Positions 8,122 to 16,288 of a stretch of DNA of 64,000 bases are shown in pieces. Positions within the stretch are counted from its first letter, which is position 1. Every line of letters begins with the position of its first letter. Below the pieces are notes generated by a model, which saw only the letters and a list, made by a program, of their open reading frames with translations, did no database searches and was not told the origin of the DNA. Both the position numbers and the translations under genes were made by a program. The DNA is from Thalassobacillus pellis. GTDB lineage: Bacteria > Bacillota > Bacilli > Bacillales > Halobacillaceae. The stretch lies in contig NZ_JAFBDO010000006.1 in NCBI RefSeq assembly GCF_016908295.1, forward strand, positions 1 to 64,000, written 5' to 3'.

Positions 8122-8141
8122 ATCCTCTCATGTGAGAGGAT
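8122..8141 (-). terminator. Hairpin with T-run on the minus strand
   Basis: Perfect 9-bp stem ATCCTCTCA/TGAGAGGAT with a 2-nt gap, followed on the minus strand by six T. It would end a leftward transcript arising between 8.2 and 8.9 kb. No convincing gene is seen for it. Confidence 0.5.
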
Positions 8142-8269
8142 AGAGCAAATGTATAACACGAAGGGAGGTAAATATGAAGAGGCATTTCCATCAAGCATAG
8201 TAAATTCATTATATGAAAGGTTAAAGCAAATGACTAAACGTTATGAAAGTAGTGCATCGTCTATTAAAT

Positions 8270-8299
8270 ACAAACGTAAACGTAGATGTTTACGTTTAT
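8270..8299. repeat. NNACGT phased palindromic site 8
   Basis: Four units in register; the third has ATGT instead of ACGT. It lies about 130 bp upstream of a small gene. Confidence 0.85.
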
Positions 8300-8431
8300 T
8301 AACCTAGATTGCCTCATGAATGCCTTGAAAAATCCTTAAGCTTGGACAGCAACATGGATGATGAATATTTTTAATAACGATGACACCATGTCTCTTCCTC
8401 GAAGCGATTATAAGGTAAGGAGGAGATATCT

Positions 8432-8638
8432 ATGTATATTTACCAGAGAATTAATCTTGACGGCAGTACTTGGAGAAGCAGAAGCATCAGTACCGAAAAG
8501 TTGTTTGATGAAGAGGTGTACTTAAATAAAACCATTCCTGCTTCAGCGGTTACATTTACGAATGAACCCCGGGAAGGGGATTATGAGGAGCTTTGCAACA
8601 GGTTGTCCGGTAAGGTAAAAACGTACAGGCTTCCATAA
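8432..8638 (+). CDS. Small hypothetical protein
   Basis: A 68-residue soluble protein with no signal peptide or membrane helix, containing a YIYQRINLDG start and several acidic residues. The ATG follows AAGGAGGAGATATCT, a very good ribosome site, which supports it as a real gene. I do not recognise the family. It stands alone between phased palindromic sites, inside the plasmid maintenance region. Confidence 0.6.
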   Translation: MYIYQRINLDGSTWRSRSISTEKLFDEEVYLNKTIPASAVTFTNEPREGDYEELCNRLSGKVKTYRLP

Positions 8639-8865
8639 CCTGCTTCATCCATGGAAATGATCAGTGGCCATCTTCTTTTGATCCACTAAAGTAAAAAAGC
8701 TGATCCATATGATGGTGGCTTGAACAACCTCCTGGGCACAGGAAACTTATGCAAGAGTCCCTATGTCCGGGAGATTTTACTTTATTTCAATCTGTCTATT
8801 TTAAAGGACCCGTGGTCGTTTGCTTTATTTTGTTTACCTTAAGTTTCCGATGACCTAAGTAAAAC

Positions 8866-8893
8866 ACAAACGTAAACATCAACGTTTACGTTT
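8866..8893. repeat. NNACGT phased palindromic site 9
   Basis: Four units in register with the CATC-type centre (AAACAT then CAACGT). It lies about 50 bp beyond the stop of the nuclease-like gene. Confidence 0.9.
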
Positions 8894-8941
8894 ATATATC
8901 GATTGGAACATATAATACCTCATGTTTATTTAATCTCCAGG

Positions 8942-9943
8942 CTACTGTTTTTTAAAAAAAGCCATTAAATCTAATTTTGTTTGTTCGATGGAAGGTTCAT
9001 GAAAGGAAGAGATATCGAAATATTCTATTTCCCCGTACCGTGCTCGATAAAAAGCTATTCGCTTAATCGTTAATGGTTTATTGGCATGTAAAAACCCTTC
9101 TTCTAATTCCGCTGATAATTCATTTAGTAGAAAGTATCCAACTAACTGAGCAACTTCTTGCCATTTATAGCCTTTGGATTTTCCGCTTTTAAAGTCATAT
9201 AGCGTACCATCAATAAAGATATCTCCATCAGCTCCACCTACAAAGGAGGATGCCACACCGAAATTCGGGTTGTATATTACTTCACTATAAGGCGTAATAA
9301 CTTTATCCGTAAGGAAATAACGTTGGAATGTATGACACATTTGTTTTAAATCATTAATGACATCGGATTCTGGATCAGTATAGAATGCTTTGTTTATATC
9401 CATGGGTGGCATTCCACTTCGATAGACTTGTTCCAATTTAGCTAAGAAACAAGTATTCGGAATTAAACTTTCGATATCCTTTTTTCCATTTATGCATTGT
9501 TTCATCTTCTTTATAATTTTTATATACTTTCTCTTCAATCTAAAGAAGGCCCATTTGTTTTTTTGCATGAGAAGTTTCATCACTGTTAACCCTTTTTCGG
9601 CTGTTAAATTTATGTAAGATACTTCCTTATTCTTTTTGACCATCTTGGCAATCATGATTCTTGCTAGATAGTCGAAAGCTATGCCAACAAGGAAAGATTT
9701 ATAAGGATTCGTTAATGTATAGGGAACAATCATCTGATACTCACTAGAAAAAGGGGCATGACCAGAAATTGTTCGAAAGGATTTCTTTTTCGGAAGCGCT
9801 TCTCTTAATATCGTTTGAAATTCCTTATGGGTGTGCGTCTTACTTTTCAGCATACTGGTTAATGAGATAAGGATCCCTCCTTTCTTTATTACTCCAATGC
9901 TTCTTGAACCATAGAAAATGTAAATTGTTTCCTTATTGATCAT
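8942..9943 (-). CDS. PD-(D/E)XK nuclease-like protein
   Basis: Up to 333 residues. The C-terminal third contains GGADGDIFIDGTLYDFKSGK followed by a helix with a QLVGYFLLN segment. The D...(D)FK spacing and the downstream helix match the core of PD-(D/E)XK nucleases such as Cas4/RecB-like domains. The N-terminal two thirds are basic and mostly helical and I do not recognise them. No Cas genes are nearby, so a plasmid-specific DNA or RNA processing role is possible. The start is uncertain: the first ATG has no ribosome site, and an AAAGGAGGG lies 20 nt before a later in-frame ATG at residue 31. Confidence 0.65.
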   Translation of the reverse strand: MINKETIYIFYGSRSIGVIKKGGILISLTSMLKSKTHTHKEFQTILREALPKKKSFRTISGHAPFSSEYQMIVPYTLTNPYKSFLVGIAFDYLARIMIAKMVKKNKEVSYINLTAEKGLTVMKLLMQKNKWAFFRLKRKYIKIIKKMKQCINGKKDIESLIPNTCFLAKLEQVYRSGMPPMDINKAFYTDPESDVINDLKQMCHTFQRYFLTDKVITPYSEVIYNPNFGVASSFVGGADGDIFIDGTLYDFKSGKSKGYKWQEVAQLVGYFLLNELSAELEEGFLHANKPLTIKRIAFYRARYGEIEYFDISSFHEPSIEQTKLDLMAFFKKQ

Positions 9944-10090
9944 ATTTTAACACGAAGGTGATTGCGAATCCTTTTGATTTTGTATCAATGATGCACTTAT
10001 TTTAGTGAAGTTCATTAGAATGCATCTTCCCAAACACATACGTTTATATCAGCGTAAGGTGTTTCACCTGTTTCTTAGACGAATTTAAAA

Positions 10091-10121
10091 AGCATGTGAA
10101 TCCAGGAATGGAATCACATGC
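10091..10121 (-). terminator. Terminator after bioY
   Basis: Minus-strand hairpin with outer arms GCATGTGA/TCACATGC followed by TTTTT, starting 11 bp after the bioY stop. Confidence 0.75.
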
Positions 10122-10131
10122 TTACGATTAA

Positions 10132-10701
10132 TTAAACTGCTGCTTTCTTACTCGTATGGATCAAGCTCGCTTGAACAAGACGTTTTCTTACAGTTATACC
10201 AATCCAACTAGCAAGAAATGCTTTGATCAAACCTACAACGATGAATGGGTAGACACCTACAGCTAGCGCTTCTCCCCAACCTAATTCAAGGACGAATTTC
10301 AATTGAATCATACCGAATAGTAAAGTTACGATCATTCCAACTATGTTGGCCACCATTGCCATGGTAAGATTGAATTTGGTCTGTTCAAGAATATAACCAG
10401 TTATGAATGCAGCTGCAATGAAGCCAATAATATATCCGCCTGTCGGGCCTGCTAATACCTGGACTCCACCTTTGAATCCTGCGAAGACAGGAACGCCTAC
10501 AGCTCCTAGCACAGCGTAACAGATCATAGAAATAGCCCCCTGTCTGCTGCCTAAAATAGTTGCTGTTAAACCGACAGCCAGGGTCTGGCCGCTGATCGGC
10601 ACCACAGGCAAGGGAATTTCAATCTGGGCCAAAATAGCTGTAATTGCTGCGAAAATAGCGCAATTAATGATCACTCTCAATTTTTCACTTTGGCTGGTCA
10701 T
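10132..10701 (-). CDS. bioY: Biotin transporter BioY (substrate-binding component)
   Basis: A 189-residue membrane protein with about six hydrophobic segments. It shows BioY hallmarks: LPVVPISGQTLAVGLTATIL near residues 30-50, the glycine-rich GPTGGYIIGF, and the late YPFIVVGLIKAFLAS. BioY is the S component of ECF-type biotin importers and can also work alone in some bacteria. AGGAGG precedes the ATG. Two GTTAAC half-sites flank a TATAAT just upstream, the pattern of a BirA-repressed promoter, so expression should fall when biotin is plentiful. It is isolated from other biotin genes and looks like cargo. Confidence 0.95.
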   Translation of the reverse strand: MTSQSEKLRVIINCAIFAAITAILAQIEIPLPVVPISGQTLAVGLTATILGSRQGAISMICYAVLGAVGVPVFAGFKGGVQVLAGPTGGYIIGFIAAAFITGYILEQTKFNLTMAMVANIVGMIVTLLFGMIQLKFVLELGWGEALAVGVYPFIVVGLIKAFLASWIGITVRKRLVQASLIHTSKKAAV

Positions 10702-10718
10702 CGTTTTTCCTCCTATAT

Positions 10719-10745
10719 GTTAACTATTTTTTATTATATGTTAAC
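10719..10745 (-). promoter_or_regulatory. BirA-box-like operator and promoter of bioY
   Basis: Two GTTAAC half-sites (10719-10724 and 10740-10745) are separated by 15 bp, and the spacer contains TATAAT on the minus strand. This resembles Firmicute BirA operators. Confidence 0.7.
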
Positions 10746-10853
10746 ATATGTTTTGTTAGTTAGGTAGATTCATATTAGGGGGTATTTTTTAGCTAGAATA
10801 GATCTCAATTTTAACCTTCTGTACGTTGGAAATATTCCTATCGCTATAATAAA

Positions 10854-10883
10854 AACACAAACGTATACGTATACGTTTGTGTT
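10854..10883. repeat. NNACGT phased palindromic site 10 (perfect palindrome)
   Basis: A 30-bp perfect palindrome with three ACGT cores at 6-bp spacing, flanked by AACACA and TGTGTT. Confidence 0.9.
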
Positions 10884-11381
10884 GATTAGAATAGCTATGG
10901 AAATGTTGGCACAATACCGTTGTTTAAAAACGTCAACCTTGTACGTCATTTCGTTATCATGCGACGATAAAACGGATGAATTCCACCTCTACCTATCTTG
11001 TCGTTCATCCTAGTGTTTCGTATTCCCTGTATGGTAAACAGTCATCTATACGTCGTCGTATCATTTCATCCCTGCACTGCTCCAGAATAAACACAAGTCA
11101 TTTACGTATACGGATGAACAGAATCGTAAACCATTTCCTTCTTTATTTACCTCTGAAAAAAATTATAACTTAATAGGATAGGCCAATTATAGAAAATTAT
11201 TCGTTTGAAATGAATATCTAGCAAAAAAATATTTTTATACGATTTGAAAATCTTGACACTGATGCAAATCGTACTAGTGTTTTCTTTTAATAGGAATGCC
11301 TCGTTTTTAGCACCGTTACATTACCTTCCCAAAGTTTTTATACAAAAGTAGATTTTGGTGGTGTTGGTCACATAGCAAAAA

Positions 11382-11411
11382 ACAAACGTAAACATCAACG
11401 TTTACGTTTGT
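11382..11411. repeat. NNACGT phased palindromic site 11
   Basis: Four units in register with the CATC-type centre. Confidence 0.9.
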
Positions 11412-11610
11412 GATTAATGCTACTTTTCGTTTGTTAGCCCTCTCTTTATGGCATGGATCGTAAAAGGGAGGGGGATTTGTGTGGTCGTCTCGCAGTTGTC
11501 ATCGTTCCATCGTTTAGTTGTTGGTCACTGTCAAAGTAAAAGGCATCTTTCCATCACCTCTTCCTCCACCAATGGTTCTTTTTAAAAGGAGATTCCACTC
11601 TGTATACGAC

Positions 11611-11636
11611 AAACGTTTACGTAAACATCAACATTA
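11611..11636. repeat. NNACGT phased site 12 (asymmetric)
   Basis: Units AAACGT, TTACGT, AAACAT, CAACAT stay in 6-bp phase although the palindrome is lost. Confidence 0.75.
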
Positions 11637-11935
11637 CAAGCAGTATGAATTTAGAATGTACTAGATTGTTATTTTATTAATATGTTCTTTAGGGCATGAT
11701 TCACCTTCACTAGTATTCCTTATTGAGGATGTTCAAAGTTTCCTAGTTTTATACATGGGAATGGTGGTGTTGTTGGGATTAGTCATAAGGTGTTTACATC
11801 AAGGTCTACGTTTTTCCTTTGGATGATCTGAAGGATAAGTTATTTACTGAGATATATAAGAGGATCTTCGTAAAAAGCCTGGTGAATGAATTCCCCCCTA
11901 GAAAGTGAAGTTTATAGAGACAGAACTCATATATA

Positions 11936-11963
11936 TAAACGTAAACATCAACGTTTACGTTTA
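11936..11963. repeat. NNACGT phased palindromic site 13
   Basis: Four units with the CATC-type centre, flanked by TA on both sides. Confidence 0.9.
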
Positions 11964-12289
11964 CTAGATTTTTGGTAGGGATTATGATGCCTGTTGGTTC
12001 TGATTCTTTTAGTATAAAAATTAAAGAAAGAAGCTATTACTAGTATTGTCCAAGTTTATTAGTTTTATACATTTGGAACTCCATTTTTTTATAGGGAAAG
12101 ACTAATATCTCCATAACGTCCTTAGTTTGAACGTTCCCATACACGACACAAGTTATAGGTAGTCCCACTTAAAAAACTCTTCACAAGTGGTGAAGAGTTT
12201 CCAGGAGGATAGGCAGTTATCAAACACATCATCCCTCGCCCTACTCATTATATGTAGGAAGGAGGAAAAATTAACGCATAAAGAAAAAA

Positions 12290-12319
12290 ACAAACGTTGA
12301 TGTTTACGTCAACGTTTGT
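12290..12319. repeat. NNACGT phased palindromic site 14
   Basis: Four units in phase, followed by a T-rich stretch, 10 bp beyond the MerR-HTH gene stop. It could double as a terminator hairpin. Confidence 0.9.
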
Positions 12320-12328
12320 TTTTGTTTT

Positions 12329-13045
12329 TTAGGAATGCTCCGGTTCCCGCGCGGTTTCTCGTTTTGGACTGAATAGGCGTGCCCAGAAGCCCTCTTTTTT
12401 TCTTTCTTCCATGATGGTTTGCATCCGCTCCATGAGCTGCTCATCTCGTTCGCCTACCCGTTGGATGACCTGCTGATGAGATGTATGACTGGATTGTTGA
12501 AGGGTGTGTAATTGTTGTTTTAATTCTTCGTATTCTTTTTTTCGTTCCTCGTTCTGTATCCGGTACGCTTCGTTTTGTTCCTGCAGTAACTCATTTTGCA
12601 GGCGTACTTCTTTCCAAAAAGACTCGTAGCTTTCCAGAAGCGTGTTGACGATTGGTTTGGGCATCATTTCATTGGCGGCATCATCAATGGTAATGGTAGG
12701 CACCATGCTCTGCAGCACTTCTCGAATACGTTCCATTGGTTCTCCCGCTTCTTTCATCTTTTCAATCATCGCGAATACCTCTAACGCTTCCTCCTCGTAA
12801 CGCATGTTTCTTCCTCGCCCCAACGTCGGTAAAAATTCGGTGAATTGATCTTTCCAGGATTGTAGTGTGGTCCGCGGGCGTTTCATCCGTTTGGAAATAT
12901 CCGCCAGTGTATACGTACGTTCGTAGTCGATGGTCGTCCCCTTCTTTCGTATGGATTTCCTTTCGTCGGCCTGCTTCGTCTTTTCAATTAGCTTGGTTAT
13001 CGTTTCTATTCGTCTCATCGTTAGCAAATTCCTTGGAAGAATCAT
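12329..13045 (-). CDS. MerR-type HTH protein with long coiled coil (RacA/DUF3967-like)
   Basis: About 238 residues. After a basic leader, residues ~45-120 form a MerR-like winged helix: TYTLADISKRMKRPRTTLQSW, then the wing RGRNMRYEEEALEVFAMI. Residues ~150-215 are a predicted coiled coil rich in Q, E and K. The C-terminus ends FWARLFSPKRE plus a short tail. This layout resembles RacA and plasmid DUF3967 proteins, which bind DNA and bridge or anchor it. A phased NNACGT site lies ~70 bp upstream and another directly downstream. It lies on the par side of the candidate origin, so a role in segregation or rep control is likely. The exact start is uncertain. Confidence 0.75.
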   Translation of the reverse strand: MILPRNLLTMRRIETITKLIEKTKQADERKSIRKKGTTIDYERTYTLADISKRMKRPRTTLQSWKDQFTEFLPTLGRGRNMRYEEEALEVFAMIEKMKEAGEPMERIREVLQSMVPTITIDDAANEMMPKPIVNTLLESYESFWKEVRLQNELLQEQNEAYRIQNEERKKEYEELKQQLHTLQQSSHTSHQQVIQRVGERDEQLMERMQTIMEERKKEGFWARLFSPKRETAREPEHS

Positions 13046-13113
13046 GAGACCTTTTCGGAATTTCCGTCATATTTTGGAATTTTCCAGGAGGGAACTTCTC
13101 CCAGGAATCGTAT

Positions 13114-13137
13114 ACAAACGTTTACGTATACGTTTGC
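13114..13137. promoter_or_regulatory. NNACGT site 15 upstream of the MerR-HTH gene
   Basis: Three ACGT cores in phase about 70 bp upstream of the gene start, in a promoter position. Likely an operator for the same protein that binds the other sites. Confidence 0.7.
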
Positions 13138-13510
13138 AGCTTTTGTTTTATCAAGCATCCGTTTATGATGGGTAGTGAGAGTAGGAGAGCTAGTCCTACC
13201 TCGTCGTCATGCATGCTCGTCTGGTCAGCGTTTCGCAATTCATTGTCATCTGAGCGTATACATTCGTAGTCGTTCCCGTTCCTCTCATCGTCATCATCAT
13301 CTTCCACGATCGTGTAAGATTCAACTCCCCTACTCCACTCGGAAAGTACTAGAAAACACGCTTTCTACTCCAATATTATACTTAGTAGGAACTCCGAAAT
13401 GAAATCAAAAAACGGCCGTTTCTCCAAGTCAACCATCTTGGCCTCTGCTCGGATGGGACCATCCTGGTTTTCTTTCGTAAGGTTCCCTGTCAGCGTTCAA
13501 GTATATGGAG

Positions 13511-13519
13511 TTATCCACA
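13511..13519 (+). other. DnaA box
   Basis: TTATCCACA is an exact match to the DnaA box consensus, about 600 bp upstream of rep. Confidence 0.6.
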
Positions 13520-13581
13520 AAAAGGCACTTACCGAAAGAAAAAAGAAGAGAAACAAAAAAAATTTTTAAAAAATATCCACA

Positions 13582-13612
13582 TGTTTACGTTTACGTTTAC
13601 AGAAACGTAAAC
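13582..13612. repeat. NNACGT phased site 16
   Basis: Five units in 6-bp phase: three ACGT cores, one ACAG, then a final AAAC. It follows the near-consensus DnaA box directly. Confidence 0.8.
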
Positions 13613-13652
13613 CATAGCCAAAAAGGGATAATAACAACGCAGAAAGGCAAAA

Positions 13653-13682
13653 AACACAAACGTATACGTAAACGTTTGTGTT
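13653..13682. repeat. NNACGT phased palindromic site 17
   Basis: Three cores with arms AACACAAACGT/ACGTTTGTGTT. It is the last copy before rep and the transfer operon. Confidence 0.9.
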
Positions 13683-13807
13683 GGTAAAGCGCATTCAAAC
13701 CTTGTCTTGAAGGGAAAAGAGGGGTAGACGAGAGAGAGGATAAACGATATAGTGTAGATAAATTCTGATAGATTACTAGAAAAACAGACAAACAATTACA
13801 TAAAATG

Positions 13808-13933
13808 AAAAGAGCGTTGCTGACAACAACGCTCTTTTCCGACAAGCTAGTACCCTGGCTACCAACCTTTTGCTAGCTTTCAATAGGAGTCATGATGCTG
13901 ACAACATCATGACCAAGTGACATATTTATATGT
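13808..13933 (-). ncRNA. Candidate antisense RNA controlling rep
   Basis: On the minus strand TTGCAT (13963-13968), a 17-bp spacer and TATGAT (13940-13945) form a good promoter. The transcript would start near 13933, contain the hairpin 13889-13913 (GTCATGATG/CATCATGAC) and end at the strong hairpin 13808-13838 (12-bp stem, AAAAGAGCGTTG/CAACGCTCTTTT). About 125 nt. This resembles the countertranscript of pIP501/pAMbeta1-type plasmids, if the rep mRNA starts upstream of it. Confidence 0.45.
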
Positions 13934-14041
13934 ACATCTATCATATAATATGTTTCACTCAGATGCAAGATTTTTCGGTATCTTTGCGCTGCATTTTTAC
14001 CGGATAACTCTAGGCATTTCCCTATGAAAGCAGCATGGTTG

Positions 14042-14075
14042 AACCGTTACGGGCGAACGCTTGTAACGGTTTTTT
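14042..14075 (+). terminator. Attenuator-like terminator in the rep leader
   Basis: Stem AACCGTTAC/GTAACGGTT (14042-14050, 14063-14071) followed by TTTTTG, ending about 20 bp before the rep ribosome site. Its position between candidate rep promoters and the start codon suggests transcriptional attenuation. Confidence 0.65.
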
Positions 14076-14106
14076 GTTTGTCTGTGTTGCCAGGGGAGGT
14101 GACCAG

Positions 14107-15630
14107 ATGAAAATGGAAATGAGTAATACGGCCATCATGCAATTCATGACGCACAATAGCTTACGTGTCTATAAACCTAAAGGATCGAAAGCTGCTTTGC
14201 CACGGAAAGTCGCCTACGAGAAGGAAGCAAAGAAAGGTCGACATAACAAAGGCGTGGTGTTTGTGTCTCCTTCGAAAGAAGCACTGATAGAAGGGAAGGG
14301 GCATATTGTTACCTCGTACGAAACCTTGGAGGAACAGGAAGGGACGTTGACGCACTGGACCCCCAACACGTTTCGGGGAGGAACGTATTACGATTTTAAG
14401 CATCGCGTGCTCAAAGGGCATACCCGGGACAACCTCAAACAGATCAATGTGATCGCGTTTGACATCGACACGAAGGAGGTCGATTTGTATGCCTTGTTTT
14501 TAGGGTGTCAAGAACTGGGGTTACCCCAACCGAATCTCCTTTTAGAAACGCCGCGGGGATATCAGGGATTTTTTGTACTCGAGACACCATTCTATATCCA
14601 TCGAAACAGCGATTTTAAAGCCCTTCGGGTCGCCGAACGTCTGGCGGAAAATGTCCTTCATGCGTTAAAAACCTATGTTGCTGTAGATCCACACTGTACC
14701 CCGTTCGGCTTTTATCGCATCCCCAGAACAGAGAATGTCGTCTTTTTTGATCCGCATCCGGCTTCCACCGCGGCTTTACTCAAATGGTCGAAGGAATACG
14801 AAACGACGACGCGCCGCCGTTCGTTCCAAGTCGTATATGCTAATGATCAACCAGCTCGCCAACAAACCCAAACGGCCTGGTATCAAGCCCTTTTACAAGC
14901 ACGCCATATTACGGCAGGGCACTATACCACCAGTCGGAACAATACGATTTTCACGTTGGCACTTGCCAATTTCCAGGATGAGGTGCCATTTGAGGTGATG
15001 TATGATGAATTGGACCAATTCAACAGCCAATTGGAGTACCCGTTATCCCTGCCTGAGTTTGAGCGCATTGTAAAAAGCGCCTACAGTGGTCGATACAAAG
15101 GTGTCAAACGTGCGTATGTCGAGGCGTTGTTAGAATTATGGACCGACGGCAAAGCCGTATTTCCGAAAACCCTTGGCTGGTATAAATTCAAGAAGAAACG
15201 GGAAGCCCGTGAGCGTTCCCATTATGAAGAGTGGGAACAGGATGTTCTGGCTTATCTCCATCAGCGTGCAAATGCTGCTGCCCCTTATGTGGAAAGTTCG
15301 CTGCGTCAACTCGCGGGAACCTTGCAAATGGCGGTATCCAGTTTGAAGGAAGTGCTCAAACGCTCCAACCAATTGAGGAAACAGACGGTTGGAAAAGGGA
15401 GAGGTGCGGTAACGACCTGGACAAGCCGTTCTTTGCTCTTGCAACACTGGTTACACTTGCGGAAACAACAGCAGCAAGATCAGCAATTGCAATGGGAAGA
15501 TCTCTTGGCGCTCTTTCCGGAAGGACAATCATTATCCCAAGCCAAAGCGGTTACCGATCTTCTCCCCCTTGCCGAAATGGATGACCTATACCGGGCAGGA
15601 AGTTCTCCACCGAAGCGAAATACGAGTTAG
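14107..15630 (+). CDS. Plasmid replication protein with primase C-terminal-type domain
   Basis: About 507 residues. The N-terminal half contains a polymerase/primase-like segment with INVIAFDIDTKEVD, and later LLLETPRGYQGFFVLE and VAVDPHCTPFGFYRIPRT, which look like an archaeo-eukaryotic-primase-type core (the DID acidic motif is visible). The middle, with SRNNTIFTLALANFQD and LPEFERIVKSAYSG, matches PriCT_1 domains. The C-terminal part (~375-450) is probably a winged helix. Large Bacillaceae plasmids carry such proteins as initiators. I chose the ATG at 14107 because it follows GGGGAGGTGACC; an upstream in-frame ATG lies inside the attenuator. Confidence 0.75.
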   Translation: MKMEMSNTAIMQFMTHNSLRVYKPKGSKAALPRKVAYEKEAKKGRHNKGVVFVSPSKEALIEGKGHIVTSYETLEEQEGTLTHWTPNTFRGGTYYDFKHRVLKGHTRDNLKQINVIAFDIDTKEVDLYALFLGCQELGLPQPNLLLETPRGYQGFFVLETPFYIHRNSDFKALRVAERLAENVLHALKTYVAVDPHCTPFGFYRIPRTENVVFFDPHPASTAALLKWSKEYETTTRRRSFQVVYANDQPARQQTQTAWYQALLQARHITAGHYTTSRNNTIFTLALANFQDEVPFEVMYDELDQFNSQLEYPLSLPEFERIVKSAYSGRYKGVKRAYVEALLELWTDGKAVFPKTLGWYKFKKKREARERSHYEEWEQDVLAYLHQRANAAAPYVESSLRQLAGTLQMAVSSLKEVLKRSNQLRKQTVGKGRGAVTTWTSRSLLLQHWLHLRKQQQQDQQLQWEDLLALFPEGQSLSQAKAVTDLLPLAEMDDLYRAGSSPPKRNTS

Positions 15631-16288
15631 GGTTTAATGAGCCAGTCTGCCAATACATATCAAAAGTAACCGTTTGGATTTTACAGCGATTCTGGAAGAG
15701 CTTAGGGTTTTTATCTTTTGGGTGGGGGAATGGGTGTTTTTATTTCCGGTCTGTCTTTGGGGGTTGTCTATTTCTGTTGTGTTTTTTTCGGGGCTGGAGA
15801 AAGAATTTGTCTTTTTAATTAACCTTTAATAATGATTGGTTCTTAGGTTTAATTTATGTTGGGGAGGCATTAAAGGGCCACAGGCACGTGGATCTTTTGA
15901 AGTCAGCGGTGGAGGTCTTGTTTTCTCCAGGCTGCCGCCTTTCGAAGATTCTGACCACCCACAGCCAACATCCACTGTGGGTGGTCAGAATCACACAAGA
16001 CCAACCACCTAACAGAGTAGGACCTCGTGCCTGTGGGAATATTTTGAAAATTATGATAACATCCAGGTAATTGGAAATTGTTTTAAGGGTGTTTTAAAGG
16101 AAGTGTCAGGAAAAAGAGAGGAAAGAGAAGGCTTTCTTTGGTTGGAAATCCCCAAGAAGTAGGAAACAGCAGGACGTAGCTGTAAAAGCGTGGGAAAAGT
16201 TCTGGTGAATGCGGAGAAGAAAGGCTTTGTACCGGAACAAACATTCGATACAATGGAGGGAGGACATGGCAGAAGGGGGATATTTTCC
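15631..16288. other. Non-coding region between rep and the transfer operon
   Basis: No supported gene. 15700-15830 is strongly G/T-biased on the plus strand with G-runs. 15878-16036 holds a nested inverted repeat. The rest looks like an operon leader. Confidence 0.6.
15878..16036. other. Nested inverted repeat, candidate oriT
   Basis: A perfect 18-bp inverted repeat (arms 15947-15964 and 15975-15992, containing TGACCACCCACAG) with a 10-nt loop is enclosed by a second perfect 11-bp repeat, CCACAGGCACG (15878-15888) and its complement (16026-16036). It lies about 250 bp upstream of the replication-relaxation gene and the coupling protein gene, where an origin of transfer is expected. Confidence 0.5.

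Larger units (their letters stand above)
10762..12283. other. Long non-coding region with phased palindromes
   Basis: I see no convincing gene here; short open frames lack ribosome sites. It carries phased NNACGT sites at 10854, 11382, 11611 and 11936, and a degenerate one near 11790. Parts of 11640-11760 and 11870-12170 resemble 4990-5240 (for example the shared TATAGAGACAGA and AACGTCCTTA), indicating decayed duplications of a site-plus-spacer unit. Confidence 0.6.
13140..14106. other. Candidate plasmid replication origin and rep leader
   Basis: No convincing gene lies here. The stretch holds a consensus DnaA box (13511-13519), a second near-match with ATATCCACA about 60 bp on, an A+T-rich run between them, two phased NNACGT arrays, and three hairpins before rep. 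Position next to rep and these elements suggest oriV plus rep control. No melting region can be proven by eye. Confidence 0.5.

Noticed and set aside
7998-8198. A 66-codon minus-strand frame
   Set aside because: It crosses the hairpin at 8122-8141 and a partial phased site; no start signal.
10976-11173. A 65-codon open frame in the long non-coding region
   Set aside because: No ribosome site and no recognisable feature; probably chance.
13122-13402. Small open frames on both strands between the MerR-HTH gene and the DnaA box
   Set aside because: No ribosome sites, odd composition (runs of D or S/R), and they overlap the palindrome.
5067-13682. The repeated palindromes as a CRISPR array
   Set aside because: Spacing between copies is irregular (about 20 bp to over 1 kb), copies differ in length by hexamers, and no Cas genes are present.
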